From an uncultured Verrucomicrobiales bacterium (lineage in GTDB: Bacteria; Verrucomicrobiota; Verrucomicrobiia; Verrucomicrobiales; Akkermansiaceae): 42,367 nt of DNA. Shown piece after piece: positions 33,501 to 41,834 of this stretch (its first letter is position 1; every line of letters begins with the position of its first letter). Made by a program: the position numbers and the translations under genes. Where the stretch lies: positions 1 to 42,367 of the forward strand of contig CALGJQ010000048.1 in the NCBI GenBank assembly GCA_937928545.1. Direction: 5' to 3'. The notes beneath the pieces are model-generated. The model made no database searches. It was not told the DNA's origin and worked only from the letters and a program-made list of their open reading frames with translations.

Positions 33501-34437
33501 GGGGGCTTCCGATTTGCCTTCTCTTGCTTCCCATGAACCAAGCCCGCAGTATTTCAGTGGTAAATTATCGCTGGAGGAAGATGGCGGTAATGGTCTGCAG
33601 TTTCTTGAGATTGGCGTCGAGTGTCGCCCAGGTGAGGACTTTTCGAAAGTTGCCAATCAAGAAAAAGAGCCTGCTTCGCTGAATCAGAAAGTTGAAAAAA
33701 TTGACCAGTTAGAAAAGGGCTTTCTTAAGGAGAAGATCGCTTTTGTGGATGCTCATAAGTTTTCCAAAGATGAGAAGGTGATCGCTAAGCGGGATGATTT
33801 GTTGTCGGAATTACTGACTAAGAACCCGAAAAATCCCGCAGTGCATTTGCTCCATGCGGAGATCCATGCTGCGGAGGTGGGGCTTCTGGGGGAACTGCCC
33901 AAGCCCGGAAAAAAGAAGGGTCGCAAAGCGGCGGCAAAGAAGAGGGCAGCGGTGCTCAAGGATGTCCGCGAGTCTCTCAGAAAAGCGAGGTCTCTCTGTC
34001 AACCTGCGGTAGTGGCACGATACTTCGGAGCTCCGAGTGAGGACGACGACGCGACTCTTGAGGAGCGAAAGAAGAAAGCGGGGAAGGATAAGAAAATGGC
34101 AACGAAGCGAGATCACTTGGTGAGCATTGCCTTGATTGAAGCGAAGGTGCTTCTCCGCGCTGGAAAGCTCACCCCGGTGCGCCGCGCATTGCGGGAAGCC
34201 CGCCGCTGGCAGGCTGCCTCGTCGGAAGAATACGGAGAGATCGAGTATGACCTGCTTAAAAAAGAAGGCCATCTTGGACTCGCACTTAAGATGCTCGATG
34301 AGCGGCTCGGGGAATCACCCTTCGATGAAAAGCTCCTCAATGAGAAGATCGAACTCTTTGAGAAGCTTGGCTATGATCGACGCTTCGCCGACCGAGTTCG
34401 CTTGGCTCAGCAGATCCGCAAGGCAGGGTTGAAGTGA
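30571..34437 (+). CDS. Exported subtilisin-like peptidase homologous to tripeptidyl peptidase II
   Basis: 1288 aa from ATG 30571; a longer in-frame reading from 30499 would bury the signal peptide ([19 protein letters not shown]). S8 catalytic residues: D63 (FDTGVD), H285 (HGSHVAS), N381 (SAGNSGPG) and S468 (GTSMSSP). As I recall, the human TPPII residues are 44, 264, 362 and 449, so the spacings are 222/96/87 here against 220/98/87 there. The long insert between Asp and His ([14 protein letters not shown]...NEDGDLN-like) and the [24 protein letters not shown] block are TPPII-specific. The C-terminal 800 residues follow the TPPII beta and helical-repeat plan. Human TPPII removes tripeptides in the cytosol; this one is predicted to be exported. 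Confidence 0.9.
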   Translation: [1288 protein letters not shown]

Positions 34438-34444
34438 TTTGGGC

Positions 34445-35596
34445 CTAGGCCTTTTTCACATCCACCCACTGTCCGGTTTTCGCTGATTCCAAAACGGCAT
34501 CGCAGACATACTGCGTGCCGAGGGCGTTGCGGAAGTCGGGGTAGGCTTTTTCAGCGCTGGGGTTATCGAGTGATTTCATGAACTCGACGGCGCCGTGGAC
34601 GAAGGAGTGCTCGTAGCCGAGGCAGAGGCCGGGGACCCACCAGTTTCCGGTGTAGGGGTGGTCGCCATCGGAGACGTGGACGCTGGACCAGCCGCGGGTT
34701 TCGCCGGGGACGTCGTGATCGAAGTAGGCGAGACGGTTGAGGTCGTGAAGATCCCATGAGAGGGATTTGTTGTGGCCGTTGATCTCGAAAGTTTTTAGGG
34801 ATTTGTGGCCGCGAGCGTAGCGGGTGGATTCGAAGATGGCAGTGGAGCCGTTTTCGAAACGAGCGAGGAAGGCGCAGGCGTCGTCGATTGTGACGGGGTG
34901 GACTTCGCCAGTTTCTTGGTGGACGCGTTCTTTGATGAAGGTCTCGGTCATGGCGGAGACGGAGACGATGTCGCCATTGATCCAGCGGGCGCAATCGATG
35001 TTGTGGGCGAGGAGGTCGCCAGTGACGCCGGAGCCAGCGGTGGCAGCATCGAGACGCCAGAGGGCAGCTCCGCCTTGAGGGAGTTCGTCTGACATGGTCC
35101 AGTCTTGGAGGAAGGCGGCGCGGTAGTGGTAGACCTTACCGAGGTCGCCGCGATCGACGATTTGCTTGGCGAGAGTGACGGCGGGGAGGAAGCGGTAGTT
35201 GTACCAAACGAGGTTGGGGAGGCCGGCGGCTTCGATGGCTTCGACCATCTTGAGGCCTTGCTCGCCATTGAGGGCGAGGGGTTTTTCGCAAAGGATCATC
35301 TTGCCATTTTCAATGGCGGCGAGGGCGATTTCGTAGTGAGAGTCGTTGGGGGTGCAGATGTCGATGGCATCGACGTCGTCGCGTTTCACGAGTTCACGCC
35401 AGTCGGTCTCGGTATCGGCGTAGCCCCACTGCTCGGCGAAGGCTTTCACCTTATCCTCGGAGCGGCCGCAGATGACCTGCTTGACGGGGACGTGATCGGT
35501 TTCGAAGAAGTGCTCAAGTTGGGAGTAGGCGTTGGAGTGGGTGCGGCCCATGAAGCCGTAGCCAACGACCCCGATGCGGACAGGTTTTTTGCTCAT
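34445..35596 (-). CDS. Gfo/Idh/MocA family NAD(P)-dependent oxidoreductase
   Basis: The 383-aa protein has the Rossmann motif [15 protein letters not shown] at the N-terminus, [25 protein letters not shown] and the signature [22 protein letters not shown] supplies the catalytic/substrate Asp-His region typical of GFO_IDH_MocA. Family members oxidise sugars, inositols or amino sugars. On the far side of the transposase gene is a sugar isomerase in the same direction, a usual partner. Substrate unknown. Confidence 0.92.
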   Translation of the reverse strand: MSKKPVRIGVVGYGFMGRTHSNAYSQLEHFFETDHVPVKQVICGRSEDKVKAFAEQWGYADTETDWRELVKRDDVDAIDICTPNDSHYEIALAAIENGKMILCEKPLALNGEQGLKMVEAIEAAGLPNLVWYNYRFLPAVTLAKQIVDRGDLGKVYHYRAAFLQDWTMSDELPQGGAALWRLDAATAGSGVTGDLLAHNIDCARWINGDIVSVSAMTETFIKERVHQETGEVHPVTIDDACAFLARFENGSTAIFESTRYARGHKSLKTFEINGHNKSLSWDLHDLNRLAYFDHDVPGETRGWSSVHVSDGDHPYTGNWWVPGLCLGYEHSFVHGAVEFMKSLDNPSAEKAYPDFRNALGTQYVCDAVLESAKTGQWVDVKKA

Positions 35597-35637
35597 ATGT
35601 GTGACAGATTAAAAGAGGGAGGGGTGGGGGCAAGAGT

Positions 35638-35732
35638 AATATGGAGAGTGGGCATTCTGCCCGCTTTGGCTTGGGGTGGTTGGGGGAAGCACCCAAGGGC
35701 ATTTCACGGACTGGAAGTCCGCTCTCCATATT
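35638..35732. repeat. REP-like palindrome pair, left of the RAYT gene
   Basis: 95 bp opening AATATGGAGAG and closing CTCTCCATATT. The inside stems are GGGCA-TTC-TGCCC and GGACT-GGA-AGTCC. The same structure lies on the other side of the transposase (36353-36435), also ending ATATTGCT. Confidence 0.8.
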
Positions 35733-35745
35733 GCTGGTTGGTGGG

Positions 35746-36342
35746 CTACTTTTGGTAGAGGGCGTAGGTGCTGGGTTTCAGCTTGATGGGATTTTGCTGG
35801 ATGTATTTGCGAGTCCAGTCGAAGTGCTTTTGCGAGCGGATGAGGCGGTCCCAGTAGTCGGGTTGCCAGAGGGTTCCTGATTGATTGAGGGACTTGTTGA
35901 TCTTGCGGGCGGTGAAGCTTTTTAGGGATTGGATGATGTTGGGGAGGGTGTGATCTTTGAAGGGGTGGAAGAGGAGATGGACGTGATTGGGCATGACAAC
36001 GAAGGTGTCGAGGTCGTAGCGGATGCCATCGAAATGGTGGAAGGCGTCGGCGACGATTTGGTGGTGGTCGGTGAGGAGGCAAGAGCCGTGGGCTTGGTCG
36101 AGGTGGGTTTCCAAGGCCATGGTGAAGCGGCGATGGTAGGTTGCGGCGGTTTCGTTATCCCAAGGTTTGGGGTGGAGTTTTAGGAAGGTTTCCTCTTTGC
36201 GCTTCCAGTCGAGGAGGATGGATTTTGGGATGGAGTCGGCGAGACGCCAAGTGACGAAGATCCAAGTTTGATCTTGTTGCCAGTGGGTGAGGTTGTGCCG
36301 AGTCTTCGAGATCTTTTGGCGATCGTCGAAGAATTGGGACAT
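35746..36342 (-). CDS. REP-associated tyrosine transposase (RAYT, Y1 HUH type)
   Basis: The 198-aa protein starts at ATG 36342; a longer in-frame reading to 36699 runs antisense-like through the repeat and the isomerase gene. The HUH metal site is H120-V-H122 in TFVVMPNHVHLLFHP, and the nucleophile Y180 lies in RKYIQQNP, the typical spacing and context. The middle (IIQSLKSFTARKINK) is also characteristic. RAYTs cut and copy REP sequences as single strands. REP-like pairs bracket this gene on both sides, and it is a single-copy gene without IS ends. Probably active or recently so. Confidence 0.9.
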   Translation of the reverse strand: MSQFFDDRQKISKTRHNLTHWQQDQTWIFVTWRLADSIPKSILLDWKRKEETFLKLHPKPWDNETAATYHRRFTMALETHLDQAHGSCLLTDHHQIVADAFHHFDGIRYDLDTFVVMPNHVHLLFHPFKDHTLPNIIQSLKSFTARKINKSLNQSGTLWQPDYWDRLIRSQKHFDWTRKYIQQNPIKLKPSTYALYQK

Positions 36343-36352
36343 GGTTTGGGGG

Positions 36353-36435
36353 AATATGGAGAGTGGGCATTTTGCCCGCTTTGGTTTGGTCGGCTTGGTT
36401 GAGGGTAAGCGGGCTGGAAGCCCGCTCTCCATATT
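36353..36435. repeat. REP-like palindrome pair, right of the RAYT gene
   Basis: 83 bp opening AATATGGAGAG, with stems GGGCA-TTT-TGCCC and GGGCT-GGA-AGCCC, closing CTCTCCATATT and then GCT. It lies 1 bp from the isomerase stop codon (36437-36439). The first stem matches the left copy with one loop change. The second has compensatory A-to-G / T-to-C substitutions. Confidence 0.8.
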
Positions 36436-36436
36436 G

Positions 36437-37447
36437 CTAAATGGCGTCCCGGACCTTGAGCATGGTGTCGAGGATGGTGTTCCATGTTTGTTGCTCTTCG
36501 AGGAGCTCGTTAGAAAACATGCAGCCGTCCCAGCAGATGTGTTGGATCTTGCGGGCGGGGTGGTCTTTGAGCCATTCGGCCGAGCAGGCGACGATGTCGA
36601 GTTTGCCATTCGGGTCGTCGGCGGGGCAGTGGCGGCCGGTTTTGTCGTGAGCGCCGGTGCCGTGGACGGTGCCGTCGTTTTGGGCGACGTGGAAGTCAAT
36701 GGTCCAAGGGCGGAGTTTGTCGACCATGGGGCGGTAGGCGGCCCAGAATTCTTCGTCGCTGTGGTCTGGTTTGACGAGGGCGTGCTCTGGGGCGTTGTGG
36801 CCGAGGAGGTAGAGGTAGGTGTGGGCGAGGTCGGATTGGAAGCCGACGGATTCGGGCATGTCGATGGCTTCTAAAAGGTCGAGGGTGTCTTTCCAAGAGT
36901 GGATGCCGCCCCAGCAGATTTCGCCTTCCATGGCGAGGCGTTCTCCATTGTCGGAGGCGATTTTTGCGGCGCGTTGGATGGTTTCGGCGGCGAGTTTGGT
37001 GTTAGCGGCGGGGTCCTTGGCCCAGTCTTCGACGGAGCCGGCGGTGTCGATGCGGATGGCGCCGTAGTCGCGGACTCCGTGGTCTTTGAAGATGTTGGCG
37101 ACGCGGCAGGCTTTTTCGACGGCGAGGACGAAGTTGTCTCGGTCGGTTTGGGAGCCGAAGGCGGGGCCTCCGACGGTGCCTTCCCAGACGGGGGCGACGA
37201 GGGTGCCGACTTTGAGATTCTTTGAGGCGATGAGGTCGGCGATTTTTCTGAGCTCGTCTTCGGAGGCGTCGGGGTCGGTGTGGGGGTGGAAGAGGAAGTA
37301 GTCGACTCCGTCGTATTTCTGGCCTTGGGCTTCGGAGTTGGCGGTGAGTTCGAGCATGCGCTCGAGGGAGATGGGTGGGTGGTCGGTGCCTTCTTCTTTC
37401 CCGACGAGGCCGGGCCACATTGCGTTGTGAACTTTGAGCTTACTCAT
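36437..37447 (-). CDS. Sugar phosphate isomerase/epimerase (xylose-isomerase-like TIM barrel)
   Basis: The 336-aa protein is a TIM barrel of the AP_endonuc_2 superfamily. Metal/acid residues expected in such barrels appear along it: [27 protein letters not shown] (Glu), [18 protein letters not shown] (Asp-His), [13 protein letters not shown] (Asp-His) and HICWDGCMF. It probably interconverts a sugar or its phosphate. The next same-strand gene after the RAYT insertion is the Gfo/Idh/MocA dehydrogenase, a common catabolic pairing. Confidence 0.8.
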   Translation of the reverse strand: MSKLKVHNAMWPGLVGKEEGTDHPPISLERMLELTANSEAQGQKYDGVDYFLFHPHTDPDASEDELRKIADLIASKNLKVGTLVAPVWEGTVGGPAFGSQTDRDNFVLAVEKACRVANIFKDHGVRDYGAIRIDTAGSVEDWAKDPAANTKLAAETIQRAAKIASDNGERLAMEGEICWGGIHSWKDTLDLLEAIDMPESVGFQSDLAHTYLYLLGHNAPEHALVKPDHSDEEFWAAYRPMVDKLRPWTIDFHVAQNDGTVHGTGAHDKTGRHCPADDPNGKLDIVACSAEWLKDHPARKIQHICWDGCMFSNELLEEQQTWNTILDTMLKVRDAI

Positions 37448-37456
37448 GATTTTGAA

Positions 37457-37484
37457 ATGGTGACTGGTGAATGGTGACTGGTGA
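37457..37484. repeat. Two tandem copies of a 14-bp repeat
   Basis: ATGGTGACTGGTGA occurs twice back to back, just upstream of the isomerase start (37447). No function is evident. Confidence 0.7.
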
Positions 37485-37525
37485 AGTTTGGAATCAGGGA
37501 ATTTGCCTTAGGTGAGGATTATGAG

Positions 37526-37643
37526 GTTCGCCTTTAGCGAACGGGACGTGGTTCTGCTGGGACATGGGGCGTTGCCCCATTCTGGTATGAGTTTGACCTT
37601 TGGCCAAGGGGCGCTTGGTTGAACATGACCGAGGCGGATCATG
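37526..37643. repeat. Cluster of four short hairpins
   Basis: Between the M3 peptidase and isomerase genes are four short inverted repeats. GTTCGC...GCGAAC is at 37526-37542 and ATGGGGC-GTT-GCCCCAT at 37564-37580. CCAAG...CTTGG is at 37604-37618 and CATGA...TCATG at 37624-37643. They look like unrelated palindrome units or a multi-hairpin element. The gap 37448-37656 contains no coding signal. Confidence 0.55.
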
Positions 37644-37656
37644 CTACATGGGGGAA

Positions 37657-39693
37657 TTACGCGAGGCCGGAGCGTTCTAGGAGGGCAGCTTGGTCTGGGT
37701 TGCGGCCCATGAATTGGCGGTAGGATTCGTCGACGGGGCGGGAGTTGCCTTTTGCGAGGATTTCGTGGCGGAAGCTCATGCCGGTTTCTTCATTAAGGAT
37801 GCCTTCTTTGCGGAAGCGGGTGAAGGCGTCGGCGTCTAGGACTTCGGCCCATTTGTAAGAGTAGTATCCGGCGGCGTAGCCGACGGGACTCGAGAAGAGG
37901 TGGTTAAAGCGACGGATCATGGAGGGGCCGTCGGTGGCGAGTTTGGCTTTGTAGTCGGCGAGGATTTCGCGGTCGATTTCGTCGAGGTCGCGGCCTTGGT
38001 ATTTGTCGGAGTGGACGTGGACTTCGAGATCAAGTTTACCGAGGGAAAGTTGACGCATGAAGGTGGAAGCGGACATGTAGTTCCGCGCGGCGATCATTTT
38101 GTCGAAGAGTTCATCGGGGATGGTTTCGCCGGTTTCGTGGTGCTTGGCGAAGAGGTCGAGCGAGTTGCGATCCCAGCAGAAATTTTCCATGATCTGGGAG
38201 GGGAGTTCGACGAAGTCCCAGGGGACGTTGACGCCGGCGAGGGATTTGATTTCGACGTCGGAGAGGAGGTGGTGAAGGAGGTGGCCGAATTCGTGGAAGA
38301 CGGTTTCGACTTCGTTATGAGTGAGGAGAGCGGGGGTGTCGCCGGTGGGCTTTGACATGTTTCCGCAGATGAGGCCGAGGTGGGGAGTGCGCGGATTAGG
38401 AAGGCCGGTTTCGAGGTAGTTCATCCAGGCGCCGCCGCGTTTTGATTCGCGTGGGTGCCAGTCGGCGTAGAAGGAGCCAAGGTGGTCGCCGGAGGTGGTG
38501 TCGTGGATTTGGTAGAAGGTGACTTCGGGGTGCCAAGTCTCTGCTTCAGCGGGGGAGATTTGAATGCCGAAGAGTTTTGAAGTGAGGGAGAAGAGGCCAT
38601 CCATCACTTGGTCGACGGGGAAGTAAGGGCGGAGGGCTTCGTCGTCGAAGGCGTAGAGTTCTTTGCGTTGCGTTTCGGTCCAGTAGGCGACTTCCCATGG
38701 CTCAAGCGGACCGGATTCGGTGCCGGTTTTTTGTGCTTTGTAGTTCTGGAGTTCGAGGGTCTCTTGGTGGAAGCGGTCGCGGATTTTGGCGTGGAGGTCG
38801 GAGGTGAAGTCGAGGGCGCCTTTTCCGTTTTTGGCCATGCGGCGTTCGAGGACCTGGTCGGCGAAATTTGAGAAGCCAAGGAGGTCTGCTTTTTCCTGAC
38901 GGAGGCGAATGATGTTCCAGATGTGGTCCGAGTTGTCGTGGTCATCGCCGTATCCGATGGTGCATCCGCCTTCCCAAATTTCTTTGCGGAGGGAGTCGCT
39001 CTCGGCGTATTGCATGACGGGATACATCGAGGGGAATTGTTGAGTGAAGCGCCATTGTCCTTGTTTTCCTTTTGAGGCGGCGTCTTCGGCGGCTCCGGCT
39101 TTAGCGGAGTCGGGGAGGCCGGCGAGTTGGGACTCGTCGGTGACGTAAATTTCCCAAGCGTTGGTGGAGTCGAGGACGTTCTCGCCGTACTTTTGGGTTT
39201 CTTGGGCGAGTTCGCTGTTGATCTCGAACATGCGTTTTTTGGCATCGGGCTCGAGGTCGGCTCCGGCTCCTTTGAAGTCGTCGCAGGTTTCTTGAATGAA
39301 GCGCTTTTGAATGTCGCTGAGGGAGGCGACGGCGTCGGATTCGGCGAAGGATTTTAAGACGGCCCAGAGGTCGCCATCGAGTGAGATGGAGGAGGAGAAC
39401 TCGGAGACGACGGGGAGCATCTCATTGAGTGCTTCGCGGAGGGCGTCTGAGTTGGCGACGGAGTCGAGGTGGTTAACGCGGCCCCAAGAGCGGTCGAGGT
39501 CTTCGGTGGCGTTTTCGAGAGCGCCGAAGGTGTTTTCAAAGGTGGCCGCTTCTGGAGTGACGGACTTGATCTGGTCAATGTTGGCCTTGCCGGTTTCGAT
39601 GGCTTTAGTGATGTCGGCGGAGATGTGGTCGGGTGTGAGGGCGGACCATTTGATGTGAAAGTCGGGAGAAAGGAAGGGATGTGAATCGCTCAT
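37657..39693 (-). CDS. prlC: M3 family oligopeptidase (oligopeptidase A type)
   Basis: The 678-aa protein is typical of M3A oligopeptidase A/PrlC length. The zinc motif is H467-E-F-G-H471 (VETVFHEFGHLLHHLLS); the third ligand is expected in the following helix. FGSPVGYAAGY-type FSSPVGYAAGYYSYKWAEVLDADAF is the conserved C-terminal signature. No signal peptide, so cytoplasmic. It degrades short peptides, including those released by signal-peptide or protein turnover. Confidence 0.92.
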   Translation of the reverse strand: MSDSHPFLSPDFHIKWSALTPDHISADITKAIETGKANIDQIKSVTPEAATFENTFGALENATEDLDRSWGRVNHLDSVANSDALREALNEMLPVVSEFSSSISLDGDLWAVLKSFAESDAVASLSDIQKRFIQETCDDFKGAGADLEPDAKKRMFEINSELAQETQKYGENVLDSTNAWEIYVTDESQLAGLPDSAKAGAAEDAASKGKQGQWRFTQQFPSMYPVMQYAESDSLRKEIWEGGCTIGYGDDHDNSDHIWNIIRLRQEKADLLGFSNFADQVLERRMAKNGKGALDFTSDLHAKIRDRFHQETLELQNYKAQKTGTESGPLEPWEVAYWTETQRKELYAFDDEALRPYFPVDQVMDGLFSLTSKLFGIQISPAEAETWHPEVTFYQIHDTTSGDHLGSFYADWHPRESKRGGAWMNYLETGLPNPRTPHLGLICGNMSKPTGDTPALLTHNEVETVFHEFGHLLHHLLSDVEIKSLAGVNVPWDFVELPSQIMENFCWDRNSLDLFAKHHETGETIPDELFDKMIAARNYMSASTFMRQLSLGKLDLEVHVHSDKYQGRDLDEIDREILADYKAKLATDGPSMIRRFNHLFSSPVGYAAGYYSYKWAEVLDADAFTRFRKEGILNEETGMSFRHEILAKGNSRPVDESYRQFMGRNPDQAALLERSGLA

Positions 39694-39734
39694 GGGGGGG
39701 ATTTAGCCCATGGAGCGGGAATTGCAATGTCGCC

Positions 39735-40730
39735 TTACTCGTCGCTGCTTTCTTCAGTCCCTAAGCCATCGAGGAGGCCTCCGAGAATGCCGCCCCGATT
39801 GATTTCGAGGCTTTCGCGGTATTGCGTGAGTTGGTCTTCATTGAGGACAGGGCGGAGGGCTTCGACTTTTGCGTCGATCTTTCTCTGCTGGTTTTCTCTC
39901 ATGCGCGCCATGATGTCACCTTGATCGGGGACCTCTCCACTGGCGACGCTTTCGGCGGTGGCTTCGCTAATCTCATCGAAGTCGATGCCGATGTCATCGA
40001 CGTCGATATTGAGACCCATTCCTCCGGTGATGGCGGTGAAGATTCCATTGGTAGCGGATTCTTTGCCGGCGGATTCTTCGGCTTGTTGGTAGAGGATGTC
40101 ATAGGCGGCGTCCTTTTGCTCTTGGGTCATGTCGAGGTCGCTCAGGCGAGCGAGGCTTTTGAGGGCTTTGCTTTCGATTTTGTTTGCCAATTCGCGTTCT
40201 TTGAGAGCTTCGTTTTCTGCCTTTTGTTCATCGGTGAGGATGTCGGCTAAGGCATCTTCGAGTGCTCCGTCGCCGGTGAGTTCCGCTAATTTGGAGGGGT
40301 CGAAATCACCCGACATGATGGAAGCTGGGTCGAGTTGGTTTTCCTCAAGAGCCTTGCGAAGTGCGGCCTCTTGCTCGGGGCTGAGCTTGAGTTGGGAGAC
40401 GAGTTTTGAGATGCGGGCATCGAGTTGTCTCTTTTGGTTCTTCTTCATCATTTCCCCAAACTGAGACTGGTATTTCTCCATCTCGGCTTTCTGGTCTTCG
40501 GGCATTTCATCGGGGGCCTCGGCTTGGACGACACGAACTGAGGGGGTGACTTCGGGGGCTTCTTTCTCAGGTGCGGGAGGCTTGCTTCCGGGTTCCTTGC
40601 GAGTGGAGATTTTTGGTGAGTCGGTCTGAGCAATGTTTGCTTCGGGAGCTTTTGGGGTGGGTTTGGCGACCCAGCCGATGGCGAGTCCGATAGCGAGGGT
40701 GAGAAGGGGGACGATGACTGAGAGTTTCAT
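39735..40730 (-). CDS. Exported Spy/LTXXQ-like helical protein
   Basis: The 331-aa protein has an N-terminal membrane helix/signal at about 3-23 (LSVIVPLLTLAIGLAIGWVA), then a Pro/Lys/Glu-rich linker. Its helical body has four motifs of the L-x-x-E/D-Q type: LSPEQEAALRKAL, LTDEQKAENEAL, MTQEQKDAAYDIL and LNEDQLTQYRESL. This pattern is that of the LTXXQ/Spy/CpxP family, periplasmic chaperone-like proteins. The longer size suggests a tandem arrangement. It lies between the M3 peptidase and M56 genes, with an inverted repeat before its start. Function unknown. Confidence 0.6.
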   Translation of the reverse strand: MKLSVIVPLLTLAIGLAIGWVAKPTPKAPEANIAQTDSPKISTRKEPGSKPPAPEKEAPEVTPSVRVVQAEAPDEMPEDQKAEMEKYQSQFGEMMKKNQKRQLDARISKLVSQLKLSPEQEAALRKALEENQLDPASIMSGDFDPSKLAELTGDGALEDALADILTDEQKAENEALKERELANKIESKALKSLARLSDLDMTQEQKDAAYDILYQQAEESAGKESATNGIFTAITGGMGLNIDVDDIGIDFDEISEATAESVASGEVPDQGDIMARMRENQQRKIDAKVEALRPVLNEDQLTQYRESLEINRGGILGGLLDGLGTEESSDE

Positions 40731-40757
40731 AGAGTTGTGATTCGCAAGCGGACAGAT

Positions 40758-40788
40758 GAAAGCGATTTGTTTTAATATAATCGCTTTC
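40758..40788. promoter_or_regulatory. 10-bp inverted repeat before the Spy-like gene
   Basis: GAAAGCGATT and AATCGCTTTC, perfect complementary arms, 11-nt AT-rich spacer. It lies between the M56 stop and the ATG of the exported helical protein (28 bp from it). The AT-rich centre could contain the -10 region, giving an operator around the promoter. A terminator is less likely as no T-run follows on the minus strand. Confidence 0.45.
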
Positions 40789-40805
40789 TTTTCAGAAGGA
40801 GAAAT

Positions 40806-41741
40806 TTAGTCCTGATCCGCGGGGAAGGGATCGGCAGTGAAGCGGAGTTGGGCTTCATCCATGGGTTGCGCAGGAAGGGGGGCGGGGCGGCGTGGGACAA
40901 AGCTGATGACGCTCATGGCGATGGCGCTAGTGGCGGTGAGGAAGATGAGTCCGGAGAGAAGGATGGAGCCGCGGCGTCCGCCTTTGGAGAGGAAGATGAT
41001 GCGTTCGCGCAGGGGGACGTGGCCGGCCATGGCGAGGGAGAGGGGTGGTGCGGAGGCGGATTGGGCGACGTCGCAGAGGGCGTTGGCGTAGATTTTGGGG
41101 TCCGTGCCTTTTTTGACGAGGTGGGCGTCGCAGGCATACTCGCATTGGCTGAGGAAGGTGCGGCGGAGCCACCAGACGGCGGGATTGAACCAATGGAGGA
41201 CGCAGACGAAGTGTGCGAGGGTGGCCATCCAGAGGTCGCGGCGTTGAACGTGGCCGAGTTCGTGGAGGAGGGCCATTTTTAAAGTGTCGGGCGACCAGGT
41301 GGTGGAGGACTCGGGGAGGTAGATGCGGGGGCGGATGAGGCCGGAAACGACGGGTGAGGTGAGGCGGGGGTGGATGCGGAGATCGACTTTCCGAGAGATG
41401 CCGAGGTGGCTGAGGGTTTGTTGGAAGATGGGGAGGTCATTGGCGAGTCGGGATTCGCGATTCCAGCGTTGCATGGAGAGGACATCGATGAGGCCGCGGG
41501 CGCCGAAGAAGAGGAAGCCGATGGTCCAGATGGCGGGGAGGATCCAAGGGGAGGTGGCGGAAAGTTGAGGGGCGTTTTGGGAGATGGTGATGGGGGTTTT
41601 AGGGAGGAAGTTGAGGAGGGGAAGGATGAGCAGAAGGGTGAGGATGAGGACGGTGAGGCGGGGGTCGGTGGCGGGGTTTCGACGCACGAAGATCCACATC
41701 GCGAAGGCGGCGAGGAGGGAGAAGAGGAGGGAGGGAAGCAT
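40806..41741 (-). CDS. M56 family (BlaR1-type) membrane metallopeptidase
   Basis: 311 aa from ATG 41741. A longer in-frame reading from 41822 begins in the REP-like repeat. Membrane helices are near the N-terminus (LPSLLFSLLAAFAMWIFV, TVLILTLLLILPLLNFL), around residues 70-90, and one near the C-terminus (ILLSGLIFLTATSAIAMSVI). The gluzincin motif H160-E-L-G-H164 (MALLHELGHVQRRDLW) is followed by the CEYACDAHLV segment, the third-ligand region. No beta-lactam sensor domain is attached. Encoded after the BlaI-like repressor, it is probably the signal-dependent antirepressor protease. Confidence 0.88.
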   Translation of the reverse strand: MLPSLLFSLLAAFAMWIFVRRNPATDPRLTVLILTLLLILPLLNFLPKTPITISQNAPQLSATSPWILPAIWTIGFLFFGARGLIDVLSMQRWNRESRLANDLPIFQQTLSHLGISRKVDLRIHPRLTSPVVSGLIRPRIYLPESSTTWSPDTLKMALLHELGHVQRRDLWMATLAHFVCVLHWFNPAVWWLRRTFLSQCEYACDAHLVKKGTDPKIYANALCDVAQSASAPPLSLAMAGHVPLRERIIFLSKGGRRGSILLSGLIFLTATSAIAMSVISFVPRRPAPLPAQPMDEAQLRFTADPFPADQD

Positions 41742-41805
41742 GGGGAATGAACGAATGGACGATTGGCTTGGTTGGGGGTGGTTGAGGGGCTGGGGTTGGG
41801 GGGGA

Positions 41806-41830
41806 CTCGGACTGAAGTCCAAGCTCCGTA
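41806..41830. repeat. Single REP-like palindrome unit
   Basis: A 25-bp unit in the same family as 11371-11438, stem GGACT-GA-AGTCC, ending GCTCCGTA. Located between the M56 gene and the blaI stop (41835), preceded by a G-rich tract including GGTTGGGGG. Confidence 0.75.
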
Positions 41831-41834
41831 GGCT

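Noticed and set aside
36343..36699. Upstream extension of the transposase reading frame
   Set aside because: It runs through the REP-like repeat and antiphase over the isomerase end; the transposase fold begins at the ATG at 36342.
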